Below, piece after piece: positions 1 through 8,976 of a DNA stretch of 64,000 nt (position 1 is its first letter; the number at the start of each line of letters is the position of its first letter). The notes under the pieces are model-generated. The model was given only the letters and a program-made list of their open reading frames with translations. It was not told where the DNA came from and did no database searches. The stretch comes from Planctomycetota bacterium (GTDB taxonomy: Bacteria > Planctomycetota > Phycisphaerae > WQYP01): NCBI GenBank assembly GCA_021800165.1, contig JAJYZF010000001.1:1-64000 (forward strand). Direction: 5' to 3'. The position numbers and the translations under genes were made by a program.

Positions 1-364
1 TACTCTTGAGTCTTCCCTAGGCACTTTGGCTCTCTTTTTTCCAGCCAGAGCCTGCAAAGCCCCGGCGGCCATCGGAATTTGTTCCGGGCCATTGTCAGGA
101 CCGTAACTTTCAGATGACACTTCAACCATAGTCAGAAATTGGAAGATGGAAAGTAAAACAGCGAAAAAATGTGGGAAAATGTTGAAATCGCCGATGCCAT
201 GGCAATTTATGATGTATTATAGGGCTTGTTGCCCAGGGGCTAAGGCGAACTCCAAACGCTCCGGCAGCCCGCGCAGGCAGGCCGCAGGGTCCGCGCGCAG
301 GCGAAAGCAGGACTTACGGGCCGCGGTCCTTTACTTTGGAGTGTTTCCTTGGCAAACTAGCTAT
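1..364. other. Non-coding region upstream of pyrD
   Basis: No gene could be supported here. The pyrD reading frame stays open back to 146, but the added residues look nothing like the family. The stretch contains one copy of a dispersed repeat (117-157) that recurs near 43.3 kb. A promoter for pyrD is expected, but no convincing -35/-10 pair was identified. Confidence 0.5.
117..157 (+). repeat. Dispersed repeat, copy A (partner at 43275-43316)
   Basis: The core ATAGTCAGAAAT(t/c)GG(a/c)AGATGGAAA(g/a)TAAA (128-157) matches 43287-43316 at 27 of 30 positions. Weaker similarity extends about 12 bases further upstream. It lies about 210 bases before the pyrD start. Its function is unknown; it could be a shared leader or promoter element or a remnant of a mobile repeat. 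Confidence 0.55.
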
Positions 365-1339
365 ATGTCAACTACAACCATCGAATCCAGTGCACCCGCC
401 ACCGCCCCGAACCCCGATCTCTCGGTAAACCTTAAGAACTTGCGGATGGCCAACCCGGTCATGACGGCCTCCGGCACGTGCGGCTATGCGGATGAATATG
501 CCGGCTTTGCCGACTTATCCAAACTCGGCGCATTTGTCACCAAATCCATCAGTAAACTGCCGCGGCCCGGCAACGAAAGTTACCGGGTGGTCGAAACCCG
601 TGCCGGAATGCTTAACGCCATTGGCCTGGCCAATATCGGCTTGGAACGGTTCTTGGCGGAAAAGATTCCCATTCTGGAGAAAATGGGGGTACCGGTGATC
701 GTGAATGTTCCTGGTTGGAGCCTGGACGATTATGGCGATGTGGCGGAAACGCTGGATCAACAAGTGCCGGTCGTGGCGGGAATTGAGCTTAATGTCAGTT
801 GTCCGAATGTGAAAAGTGGCCTTTCTTTCGGGACGGATCCGGTGCGCCTGGCGGAGCTGGTGGCACAGGTGCGGCGGCGCGTAAAGCGCTGCACGCTTAT
901 CGTGAAACTTTCGCCGAATGTTACCGATATCGCCCTGACCGCCCGCGCTGCAGTGGAGGCCGGGGCGGATTGTTTATCGCTGGTCAATACATTCACGGCG
1001 ATGGTGGTGGATATTGAAAAGGGGCGACCGGTATTGGCCAACGGCACCGGTGGTTTAAGCGGCCCGGCAATAAAGCCGATTGCAGTGTATATGGTCCATC
1101 GGGTATACAGCGCGGTGGCCAAGGCCCACAACATTCCATTGATTGGCATGGGCGGTATTCAAACCTGGCAGGATGCGGCGGAGTTTATTTTGGCGGGGGC
1201 ATCGGCGGTGGCCGTGGGAACAGCCTTGTTTATTGATCCATCCATTCCGCAGCAGATTGTGGAGGGTTTGGGCGGTTACCTGCGGCGCAGGGGGAAGGGT
1301 TCTTTGCGGGAAATCGTGGGCACACTGGCGATGGAGTAG
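365..1339 (+). CDS. pyrD: Dihydroorotate dehydrogenase, class 1 (PyrD)
   Basis: Oxidises dihydroorotate to orotate, the fourth step of de novo UMP synthesis, using FMN in the cytoplasm. The 324-residue product has the class 1 active-site signature NVSCPN (143-148, with Cys146 as the expected catalytic base). It also has a C-terminal phosphate/FMN-binding stretch, GMGGI (261-265) followed by AVAVGTALF. A Cys base rather than Ser places it in class 1 (probably 1B, which needs a PyrK partner; none is in the window). The ORF track starts at 146. The ATG at 365 was preferred because family homology begins just after it and the upstream residues are low-complexity and basic. The gene stands alone and converges with the secreted-protein operon. 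Confidence 0.93.
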   Translation: MSTTTIESSAPATAPNPDLSVNLKNLRMANPVMTASGTCGYADEYAGFADLSKLGAFVTKSISKLPRPGNESYRVVETRAGMLNAIGLANIGLERFLAEKIPILEKMGVPVIVNVPGWSLDDYGDVAETLDQQVPVVAGIELNVSCPNVKSGLSFGTDPVRLAELVAQVRRRVKRCTLIVKLSPNVTDIALTARAAVEAGADCLSLVNTFTAMVVDIEKGRPVLANGTGGLSGPAIKPIAVYMVHRVYSAVAKAHNIPLIGMGGIQTWQDAAEFILAGASAVAVGTALFIDPSIPQQIVEGLGGYLRRRGKGSLREIVGTLAME

Positions 1340-1437
1340 GTCCTGGAAGCCGTTGGGGCCAGCGCCCGGGGTGCCGGCCCGGGTAGAGTGTAAGGCGGCT
1401 GGTCTGAAGCGGGATTGGTTTGGTGATCTCCCTAAAC

Positions 1438-1609
1438 TCGACTTTTGCCGTTTTTCAGAGGCGTAAATGGTCGCATCCTCTGGAATTCGCGATTGCAGGG
1501 CGAGTTTTTGCACATCCCGTGTTTTGTACGGGTGTGCAGAACTTCCGGGCCATCTTCAATGGCCTGTGCAATCACGCCTTGGGGTTCCTCCGAAATCGGC
1601 AAAAGTCGA
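1438..1609. repeat. Inverted-repeat-bounded element with internal hairpin
   Basis: A perfect 13-base arm, TCGACTTTTGCCG (1438-1450), is repeated inverted at 1597-1609; similarity extends a few bases inward past a small gap. Between the arms, TGCACATCCCGT (1509-1520) pairs with ACGGGTGTGCA (1528-1538), leaving one bulge. The element fills most of the gap between the convergent ends of pyrD and the 935-residue gene. It could be a bidirectional terminator, a structured RNA or a MITE-like remnant. Confidence 0.5.
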
Positions 1610-1611
1610 CC

Positions 1612-4419
1612 TTACCGTGGTACCGGCAGGTGGCGGAAATTAAAAGGCAATTTGACCAGCAAAGTGCGCGTAAAAAAGCGGATGTTGGCGCGGGCGGGCT
1701 TGCCGCCGGCAACATTGATGGTATACCGGTAATAGCCCCAGCCGCGGCTGAGCACTGGGCCGCCGGCATGGGCGATGATATGTAAAAAGTGGCCGTGGGC
1801 GCTGTACAGCCGTAGTTCCCGGCCGGCAAAAAGGTCGTTGGTAAAGCGCTGTTCAATGGGAATCTGGTCCAGAGCCAGCCAATGGTTGGTTTTTCCGTGG
1901 TAAAAGAAACCTTGGATTGAGCTGATGTGCAGGGGTATTTGCCATCCGCCGGGAATTTTTTTGAACGTGCCGAAGACGATATTCATGCCCTGATCCTGAA
2001 TTGCGGCGTGGCCGAAGCCCAGATTGTTGATGTGCAGTGTTTGGATGTCGCTGGATAGATAAACGCGTACTGCTCCACGCAGGGCCATAACTGCGGTCTG
2101 CGGCGGTGGCCAATGCAGCGCGAGCTTCAGCGGAAACACCGCATCTGCCGGCGTCTGCGGGTAGGCGTTTTGGGCGTTTTTGACGGCGGCGGTCAGCAAC
2201 ACCTTGCCATGGGCGTCGGCGAGGGTTTCGGTGGCCTGCAAGGGGCCGACTTGCTCCAGAATCTGGTTTTTCGTCGGTGCCCAAAGGGCAAAAAAGTAAG
2301 CCTGAAACGCCCGCTTTTTGTTGGCCGGATCCACGTGAACCAGCCACAGGTGCTGATATCTGCGAATGGATGCTATTGCCACGACCCCGGCTCCGTGCAT
2401 TTGAATGGGAACATGAGCACCAAAGAGATTGTCAGAGCCGAACGTAAGCTGGTAGTTATTATACGGATTGCCCGTGGGGCCGATGTGGGTCAGATGTGAT
2501 ATCCGCCGGAGTACCCGCCAAAATGGCTGTCGTCGGACGTTGCACGTGGCCAGCAGCATTGGCGGCAGTTGGCCGACGTGCGCGATGAGGCCGGCCTGCA
2601 AGCACAATCGGCGGATCACTCTTTGGACGGTGGGGTGTGGCAATTGCAGCGTCACCAGCGGGCCACGCAGGATGTTGGCGGTTGCGATGCCATCGACGGT
2701 GGAGACCAGCCGGGCGCGAAATGCTCGGTTGCGGGCCATGCGTATGGCCTGGCGAAGGGCGGGAATAGCCGCCGTGCCCAGGCTGATCAAGTACCGACGA
2801 GCTGCAATCCGGCGCTGGGCATTGGCACTGTTGAGTTGGCCAACCCATTGGGCGATGGTATCAGCGGCGGCGGAAGGTCCGGGGTTCTTGAGGGTGTGGG
2901 TTGGCATTATCAGGCTGGCTGGTCCGGGACGGGGAGGATGAACCGGTTTGGGTACCGCAGCCCCCTTCAAAGCGCCGCCACAACCCTTGGGAAGCAGGAC
3001 GTTGTGGAACACAAACGGCACGCGCACGTGAATAAAACGGGCGGGAACCTTAACCCACGCCGTCACGGGCAACCCGCCGCGGACGTGAATGATATAGCTC
3101 CAGTTAGGCCCCTTGAATTGCCGGCCAACGCGGCAGGAAAGTCTGCGGCCGCCGGAGCCGTTGAAGCCCACGACTCCGCCGATGTCAGGGCCGAAAATAA
3201 GGGATTCTCCAAAAGGCAGCGCGTGGAGTATTCCTGCGGTCGTCGGCGATTGCAGTGCGTCGGCGGTAGCCCAAACCGAGACGCGAATGTGGCAGCGACT
3301 GATGCGCGGATTAAGCGGATCAACCACCACATCCGTGGGCTTGCCGATGGCGACGTGCAGGCCATGCAGGTTCAGCGTGGCCTTGCCGGATTCCAGGTTG
3401 GAAACGCGTCGGATCCGCGGAGCTATGTCCAGCGCCATTTGGATTTCCCCTGCCAGCACCGCTAGCTTGGTGGCGTGTGGCGAAGGCCAATGGAGCCGCG
3501 GTGCAAACGAAAACTCGTCGTGGGAATTGCTCTGATAGCAGTATTGCGATACAGTCGATGCCAGTAGCGATTTCCCGCGGTTATCCAGGGCTTGCGTAAG
3601 CTGGACCGGTCCGACTTGCTCAACGGCCGTGCCTCCCGGTGCCCAAAGCCCCATCACACCGACGCTAAAGCCGCCGCTGGTGCGTTGGCCGGCGGGTGCG
3701 CTGAAGGTTGCGGTTTCTCCGCCGGAGGATGATTGTACCGCCAGCAGCAACGCGCCTTTACAGTAGACGGGGGTACGTTTGGCCAAGGTGCCGTGCCGAC
3801 AAAAGTTCAATAATCCTGCAGGGACGTAAAAATCGTTGCCACAAGGGCTTGCGCCCATCACATAGGCAATCCGCTGAATCACTTTCCAAAACGGCTGGCG
3901 CTGCACGTGGATGCTTAATCGCCGGGTGGTCCATTGCAGTTGGGTGCCGGCAAACTGCGCCGTCAGGCCCGCCTGCAGACACAGCCGTTGGAGGATGATA
4001 CGCAGCGGAGCGTGGACGAGCTTTAGGGTTACCAAGGGTCCACGGATGGTGTTAGCTTGGGCGATGGCACTGAGCACGTCTCGCATATCCCAACGCATCT
4101 GGGGTGTAGTCCAACCCACCAACGCTGTTTTAAGCGGAGCTACGGCGGCAGTGCCGGCGGCGATCAAGTGCTGTTTGGCTTGGCGACGGATGGCGGCGTG
4201 TGGGCTGCTGAGCCGGCGTATCCAGCCGGCGATTTGCTTGGGCGTTAACGTCGCTTGAGGCCGCGGCAACATGATAATGGCTGGTGGTCGGGAAGCCGCA
4301 GCCATGGCTGGCACAGCGCGAGGCTGCGTGGCTCCGGAAGCTCGCACCGTCGGCCAAGCGGCAAGCAGGCATGCCACAGCGACAATGGTGGCCCCGGGTT
4401 GTAAATCCGCAATTCGCAT
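1612..4419 (-). CDS. Secreted protein with two tandem HEAT/STN-like modules
   Basis: A 935-residue exported protein of unknown function. An N-terminal signal peptide (hydrophobic stretch about 9-28) is followed by two copies of one module, at about 60-478 and 518-935. Each has a helical HEAT-like segment, an RGPLVTL block (126-132 and 585-591), an LCLQAGL helix and an RQPFW motif (174-178 and 630-634). Then come a shared LWAP...VGP.Q segment and a beta-rich tail ending in a VPF/LPF-type motif. The RGPLVTL and RQPFW spacing resembles the STN fold at the N-terminus of secretins; that is inference. It is the last gene of a minus-strand operon of three paralogues, and AAGGAG stands 8 bases before the ATG. 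The internal duplication implies a recent gene fusion or module copying. Confidence 0.75.
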   Translation of the reverse strand: MRIADLQPGATIVAVACLLAAWPTVRASGATQPRAVPAMAAASRPPAIIMLPRPQATLTPKQIAGWIRRLSSPHAAIRRQAKQHLIAAGTAAVAPLKTALVGWTTPQMRWDMRDVLSAIAQANTIRGPLVTLKLVHAPLRIILQRLCLQAGLTAQFAGTQLQWTTRRLSIHVQRQPFWKVIQRIAYVMGASPCGNDFYVPAGLLNFCRHGTLAKRTPVYCKGALLLAVQSSSGGETATFSAPAGQRTSGGFSVGVMGLWAPGGTAVEQVGPVQLTQALDNRGKSLLASTVSQYCYQSNSHDEFSFAPRLHWPSPHATKLAVLAGEIQMALDIAPRIRRVSNLESGKATLNLHGLHVAIGKPTDVVVDPLNPRISRCHIRVSVWATADALQSPTTAGILHALPFGESLIFGPDIGGVVGFNGSGGRRLSCRVGRQFKGPNWSYIIHVRGGLPVTAWVKVPARFIHVRVPFVFHNVLLPKGCGGALKGAAVPKPVHPPRPGPASLIMPTHTLKNPGPSAAADTIAQWVGQLNSANAQRRIAARRYLISLGTAAIPALRQAIRMARNRAFRARLVSTVDGIATANILRGPLVTLQLPHPTVQRVIRRLCLQAGLIAHVGQLPPMLLATCNVRRQPFWRVLRRISHLTHIGPTGNPYNNYQLTFGSDNLFGAHVPIQMHGAGVVAIASIRRYQHLWLVHVDPANKKRAFQAYFFALWAPTKNQILEQVGPLQATETLADAHGKVLLTAAVKNAQNAYPQTPADAVFPLKLALHWPPPQTAVMALRGAVRVYLSSDIQTLHINNLGFGHAAIQDQGMNIVFGTFKKIPGGWQIPLHISSIQGFFYHGKTNHWLALDQIPIEQRFTNDLFAGRELRLYSAHGHFLHIIAHAGGPVLSRGWGYYRYTINVAGGKPARANIRFFTRTLLVKLPFNFRHLPVPR

Positions 4420-4444
4420 TGGGTTTCTCCTTACGTGTTGACCA

Positions 4445-5833
4445 CTAACGCCGCAGCAAGATATGTTTGAATTTAAATGGAATGGTGATGATGGTGAGGT
4501 GCCGATAAAGTTTTACTTCCACGGTGTTGGGTTTGCCATTGCTAAAATAAAATGTGCTTTGGTAGTGCCCCAGATTACCGTATCCGCTACCACCCGTGTT
4601 GACCAGTAGCCGCCCATGGGAACTGCGAAAATGAAACGGGCTGGGGAAGATAGTGGCTAGTCGGGCTATCATCGCGGCCATGCGGCGTGATTTAGCCGTC
4701 TTGACCTGCACGGAGGTATTCATTACTTGCTTCCATGTGGTGCCAGCCAACGTGGGTCGGCTGAACTTAATAACTACGCCGCCAAAGTGGATGGATGCTT
4801 TGCCCGTGGCCAGATCGCGGCACCCTTTCACCTGCGGATCGGTGGCCACCGTCACTCTAAGGCGCGTTTGCAACAGGACAATGAATTTGGCCTCGGTGGA
4901 TGGCCGTCCCAAGGTGACCTGCCACGGAAAGCCAAATATTGGAGAGTTTATAACTTGGGTGCCGTAGGTCGAAGAGTTGATGGAGGAGGGTGCCGCTAAA
5001 ATTCTGTGTTGGTCGTCCAGAGCCAGGCGAACCATAAGTGGTGACGCTTCAAACAACACGTGCGGCGTGGGCACGTGGAGGCCGGAGTATTTAACTATTA
5101 GCTCACGATGGCCCTGGCCGCTGGTTTGCTGGCTTCCATAAACCGTTATTTGTCGGGCGGATCGGATGGCCATGGCGAAGGCACCATGAATAGCCACCAC
5201 CGATTTACGTGTGAAAATCCCGTGCCGGTCGAAGAAAAATCCGGGGGACGGGCCGTACTGCGCGTCTGTCGGGCCAACTCCCGTGGCCTTGGCGATACGC
5301 AGCAAAACCCTCCAGAACGGCTGCTGTTGTATGTGGATCTTCAGGCGTTGGGCGGCCCAGGTGGGATGGGGAGGAAAATAGGGATACATGCCTACCTCGT
5401 CGCACAGCACGCCAATGATGCTTTTCAGCGAAGCGTTTCTCGCCCGCACCGACACCAGCGGGCCGCGCAGGGCATCGGCGGTGTAGATGGCGTCGAGTGC
5501 GGCGCGCAGGCGTTGGCGCGCCGAGGCGGTGGGTGGCTTATGGAGCGCCTTTTTAATCGCTGGCACGGCGTCGTCGCCGGTAGCCACGAGAAGCTGTCTC
5601 GCGCGCGCTTGATCTGCGGCGTTACCGAGAGCCAAATCATGAATCCATGCGGAGATTTTAACTGCGTCCGGGGCGGGTGGCCGCGGCTTGGCCAGCATGA
5701 TAATGGATATCGGGCGCGGCGGGACGACGGGTTTCACCACGGTGACGGCGGCTCGCGCCAGTGGCAATGCCGCAGCGGTTAAACACGCCACAACCAACAC
5801 CGCGGCAGGGCCTTTCGCTTGCGCTATTGGCAT
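4445..5833 (-). CDS. Secreted single-module HEAT/STN-like paralogue
   Basis: 462 residues with a signal peptide (about 8-28, ending near ARA) and one copy of the module found in both neighbours. Visible are a helical segment with GDDAVPAIKKAL, then ALRGPLVSV, a LCDEVGM helix, IHIQQQPFWRVLLRIA and the terminal ITIPFKFKHILL. Family function is unknown. The protein is presumably periplasmic or surface-associated. The ATG at 5833 is preceded by AAGGAG with 8-9 bases spacing. The gene ends 26 bases before the 935-residue gene begins, so the two are almost certainly co-transcribed. It diverges more from the consensus than the others; for example, the LWAP block is not clearly kept. Confidence 0.72.
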   Translation of the reverse strand: MPIAQAKGPAAVLVVACLTAAALPLARAAVTVVKPVVPPRPISIIMLAKPRPPAPDAVKISAWIHDLALGNAADQARARQLLVATGDDAVPAIKKALHKPPTASARQRLRAALDAIYTADALRGPLVSVRARNASLKSIIGVLCDEVGMYPYFPPHPTWAAQRLKIHIQQQPFWRVLLRIAKATGVGPTDAQYGPSPGFFFDRHGIFTRKSVVAIHGAFAMAIRSARQITVYGSQQTSGQGHRELIVKYSGLHVPTPHVLFEASPLMVRLALDDQHRILAAPSSINSSTYGTQVINSPIFGFPWQVTLGRPSTEAKFIVLLQTRLRVTVATDPQVKGCRDLATGKASIHFGGVVIKFSRPTLAGTTWKQVMNTSVQVKTAKSRRMAAMIARLATIFPSPFHFRSSHGRLLVNTGGSGYGNLGHYQSTFYFSNGKPNTVEVKLYRHLTIITIPFKFKHILLRR

Positions 5834-5851
5834 CTGGATTCTCCTTATGGG

Positions 5852-7423
5852 TCACCGTTGTCGCGGCAGCGGCACGTTTTTCAAAACGAACGGCACGGTA
5901 AATTTTACCCTGGTTTGGCGATACAGCGCTATACGGGCGCGGACGGGCTTCCCGCCGCTGATTTCATAATCGTAGAAACCTTTCCAGTTGGCACGGTAAT
6001 AGCCGCCCGGCTGGTTGGTTGGGAGATATTTGCCGCTGGCGGAATAGAATTTAACCGCGGACATTTCCTCAAACTGCTGCGCCAGAGGGTCAGCCAGCCT
6101 GCGCTGGCGTTGGCTCGCTAAGCCGGAGTCCATGCGTACGCGCACTTTCCACCAGTGGAGGTCCGTTTGGCCTGGGGCGGGCGATTCCAAGATCGGCTTG
6201 CCAAATTGTATCTTCAAACCGTGCCAATATAACCGCGCTTTACCGGAGGGGATATTTTTGAGTTGATATTCCTGGCGGTCAAAACATAGCCGCACCGGAA
6301 AACGACCGCGCAAGGTGGAGAGCCTTGTGGCGGGGGGCGACGGGTGTTTTAGCCACACTCGGCAGTTGAAGGCAATCATTTGTCCGGAAGCCCGCCAGTC
6401 GCTGTTCCAGTTGGCTCGCCGCGGGAAGTCCGGCTTGGCCGGAAGAAGCAGTGATTGGCCGGTATTATCCACGGCCTGAGTGATCTGGAGGGGGCCAAAA
6501 TCAGTAAGCCGGTTGCCTGCGGGGCACCAGAGGACATTGACCAGCAAAAGCAGTCTTTTCTTGATTGGGGTGGAACCGGGAATCCGCGTTAGCCGCGGAC
6601 CGGTGTTTATGAGTACGTGCATCGCCCCAGGGCCGCCGCGACCTTGCCTAATCAACCGCGTCATTGGGTTTGACCAGGGCCACTGTGGAGCAATCACAAA
6701 GGCTCCTTGGATATCCACCGGCATGGGTGTGCCAAAGACACCTGGAACCATGGGCGGCTGGGCACCGATATGCAGTTCCGGTCCGGCAAAGCCATCCGGG
6801 GTGGGGCTAACGCCGGTGAGCTTGGCAATGCGCTGCAGGACTTGCCAGAATGGTTGGCGCTGCACGTTGATGCTGAGAAAGGTATGCCGGAAATAGGGTG
6901 GCGGCGGGCTCAGGCTTGCAAACATGGGGTAGAAATCCGGGCCGATTCCCACCGGAAGACATAGTTTGGTCAAGACCGTTTGCAGGGTCGCATTTTTTAG
7001 CTCCAGCGTTATCAAGGGGCCGCGCAGGGCATCCGCTTGGGCGATAGCGGCCAGGACGGCCCGCAACCGTTGGCGAATCAGCGGTAGTGTGGGTTGGGCC
7101 AGGGCGTGCCGCAGGGCGGGCAGCGCGGCATCACCGGCCACTATCAGGTGGTTTTGCGCGGCCGACACACCGGCAGGCGGCCCTTGGAAAATCACCCGAA
7201 TCCAAGCCGATAGTTGATTTCCGGTGGGCGTGGCTTGTGATGGCGCTGCGGGCATATTCAGGGTGAAGTGCTTGTTGGTAGGATAGGCCGGCTTTGGCGG
7301 CCAGTGCTGCATGGCCAACGACGCAACATAGGCTCCGGCCAGGAGCACCAACCCGCCAACAAAAACCGCCAGCACGCCCCAGCGAATTTTGGCCCGGCGT
7401 TCAACGGGTATGCGGTTCACCAT
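5852..7423 (-). CDS. Membrane-anchored or secreted HEAT/STN-like paralogue
   Basis: 523 residues. A hydrophobic N-terminal segment (GVLAVFVGGLVLLAGAYVA) acts as a signal anchor or uncleaved signal, followed by one module. The module shows a helical part, ALRGPLITL, LCLPVGI, SINVQRQPFWQVLQRIA, LWCPAGNRLTDFGPLQ and the terminal VKFTVPFVLKNVPLP. The start was moved from 7462 to the ATG at 7423 because GGAG lies 8 bases upstream of it, while the upstream ATG has no ribosome site. It is the first gene of the three-gene operon, 18 bases before the next. Function is unknown; the family appears lineage-restricted. No enzyme motif was found. Confidence 0.72.
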   Translation of the reverse strand: MVNRIPVERRAKIRWGVLAVFVGGLVLLAGAYVASLAMQHWPPKPAYPTNKHFTLNMPAAPSQATPTGNQLSAWIRVIFQGPPAGVSAAQNHLIVAGDAALPALRHALAQPTLPLIRQRLRAVLAAIAQADALRGPLITLELKNATLQTVLTKLCLPVGIGPDFYPMFASLSPPPPYFRHTFLSINVQRQPFWQVLQRIAKLTGVSPTPDGFAGPELHIGAQPPMVPGVFGTPMPVDIQGAFVIAPQWPWSNPMTRLIRQGRGGPGAMHVLINTGPRLTRIPGSTPIKKRLLLLVNVLWCPAGNRLTDFGPLQITQAVDNTGQSLLLPAKPDFPRRANWNSDWRASGQMIAFNCRVWLKHPSPPATRLSTLRGRFPVRLCFDRQEYQLKNIPSGKARLYWHGLKIQFGKPILESPAPGQTDLHWWKVRVRMDSGLASQRQRRLADPLAQQFEEMSAVKFYSASGKYLPTNQPGGYYRANWKGFYDYEISGGKPVRARIALYRQTRVKFTVPFVLKNVPLPRQR

Positions 7424-7710
7424 GGGTGTTCTCCGGAAAAATGCCAAGCCGCCTGATGCCATCTTTTACCATTCTATTTGACGCCCAGGCGGCCAGAAAG
7501 TTCCAGCGCACCGGTTGGGGAAATTAAGGCCGTCCGCCAGGGCCCGCAGCGTGTCGCCAGATCCGCGGGTGAGGGTCGGATGATTCACGACCTCCCACCA
7601 CACGGGGTACAGGCCGCAGCGTCGACTCGTTATAATCGTTTGCGGTGTCGAGCTCGGAAGCATTATTTTGTCCCGGCCATGGCGGCAGGCGCAGATGTAT
7701 AGGTGTTGCA

Positions 7711-8190
7711 GTGGCAGATATCAAAAGAAGAATTTTTCTAGCGCTGGTGGTAATAGCTCTGGAGGCCATGAGTCCGCTGGCGTGCGGTGCCCCACGAATT
7801 CTGCCCAGGCCGTTATTTGAGCCGCTGGCAGTGGTTATCCGCGACACCAGTCTTTCGCCGCCGCTTTCGTCCGTCGGCAGTATGTGCAAATGGGCATTTT
7901 GCGTGCGCTACCGGCTGCCAACGCACATTCGTCCGAAGGATCTGCATGTTGTTATCCGCTGGTCTGCGCGGTTGTGGTACAACCCGGACGTCAACGGGCC
8001 GCCGGCACCGGTTCCGCCCGCGATCTCGTCGGTACACTTGAGCCGGGCCAATGGGTCAACCATAATCGCATCGTTGCAAATAGGCTTACCGGGCGTTTTC
8101 GCGCTTGGTACGATATGTACTGTTACGCTAACGGACATCAAAACCGGGCAGGTCTGGCGTGGGGTGGCGGCAACGCTTCCGCCGGATTAG
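7711..8190 (+). CDS. Small exported protein of unknown function
   Basis: About 159 residues from a GTG at 7711. Starting there gives a clean signal peptide (positive IKRR, then FLALVVIALEAMSPLACG). The ORF track starts further upstream at 7645 without a plausible leader. The mature part looks beta-rich (short hydrophobic strands such as LHVVIRWSARLWY and TCTVTLTD), perhaps an Ig-like fold. No family was recognised. It is transcribed divergently from the three-paralogue operon. The start codon is a judgement. Confidence 0.5.
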   Translation: MADIKRRIFLALVVIALEAMSPLACGAPRILPRPLFEPLAVVIRDTSLSPPLSSVGSMCKWAFCVRYRLPTHIRPKDLHVVIRWSARLWYNPDVNGPPAPVPPAISSVHLSRANGSTIIASLQIGLPGVFALGTICTVTLTDIKTGQVWRGVAATLPPD

Positions 8191-8410
8191 GGAGCGTGCG
8201 GGAACCGCGATTGGGGTTCAGGTGTCCAACAGGTTTGGGTGCGCGGTTTGTAGCCAAACCTTAGCAGTGCCAACGACGGCGGTGTACAACTCTTGAGCGC
8301 TGGCGTCTTAGCAAGGACCGAGTATATGGTCAAAGTGCCAAGGTGGTAGCAGTGACTATGGTTGCATCCACCTTGGCGCATGTTCCGCCTGCCGCTGCGG
8401 TCATGTCGCA

Positions 8411-8617
8411 TCAATTGGCGGCAAACTCATCGCCCCAATGCACGTTTTTGCAATAATTGACCGTGCCGCTGTTATTTTTGGCCGCATGGGTTTGCACTTG
8501 AGCCTGGGCAGGCCGCAGCGCAGCGGATTGTTGTTGCGAGCTGCATCCTCCGGCTACGACCAGTATGGCCGCTATGGCCATCGTCGGCGACATTTTTATG
8601 ATGTTGTGCAATAACAT
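8411..8617 (-). CDS. Small lipoprotein of unknown function
   Basis: 68 residues. The start at 8617 is supported by an AGGGG ribosome site 6-7 bases upstream; the longer ORF to 8686 lacks one. A short hydrophobic stretch ends in the lipobox VVAGGC, so lipidation at the Cys and outer-membrane or periplasmic anchoring are expected. The mature part is only about 40 residues, rich in Gln and Ala, ending NVHWGDEFAAN. A similar small lipoprotein lies at 43439-43672. No function can be assigned. Confidence 0.6.
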   Translation of the reverse strand: MLLHNIIKMSPTMAIAAILVVAGGCSSQQQSAALRPAQAQVQTHAAKNNSGTVNYCKNVHWGDEFAAN

Positions 8618-8976
8618 GGAAACCCCTTTCAGAAAAACTGTCCAAACGGACCTGACCTGGAAGTTGCTGGAGCACGCGTCCGGCACAATTTTCCGTTACA
8701 TAGATGAAGGTCTTGTTTGGCGCCAGCGCTATTCATTATTGAATCCTTCATACGAACCTCACACCAACCTCACACTTTTACTATAGACCTTGGCTAGCAA
8801 TTATAAAAATATATGGTGGCTATATATGTTATGTTTATTAGTTATAGGTTGGGCCGAAAAAAATGGGCCGGAACTGCTTTTGCACACTTAAAGTTGGACT
8901 TGCCCGGCTATGGGCCATGAACGCCGCGGGGTGTAACTTTGGCCGCGAGTTCCAGCTCGGCTGTACCGCCATCGGG
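8618..8976. other. Intergenic region, AT-rich core
   Basis: No gene is supported. An AT-rich tract at about 8795-8860 stands out against the G+C-rich background. It probably holds the promoter of the minus-strand lipoprotein gene. ACCTCACAC occurs twice in close succession near 8756-8775. Nothing else was recognised. Confidence 0.4.

Noticed and set aside
146-364. N-terminal extension of pyrD in the ORF track
   Set aside because: Residues are basic and low-complexity, unlike the family. The region carries an intergenic repeat, and family similarity starts after the ATG at 365.
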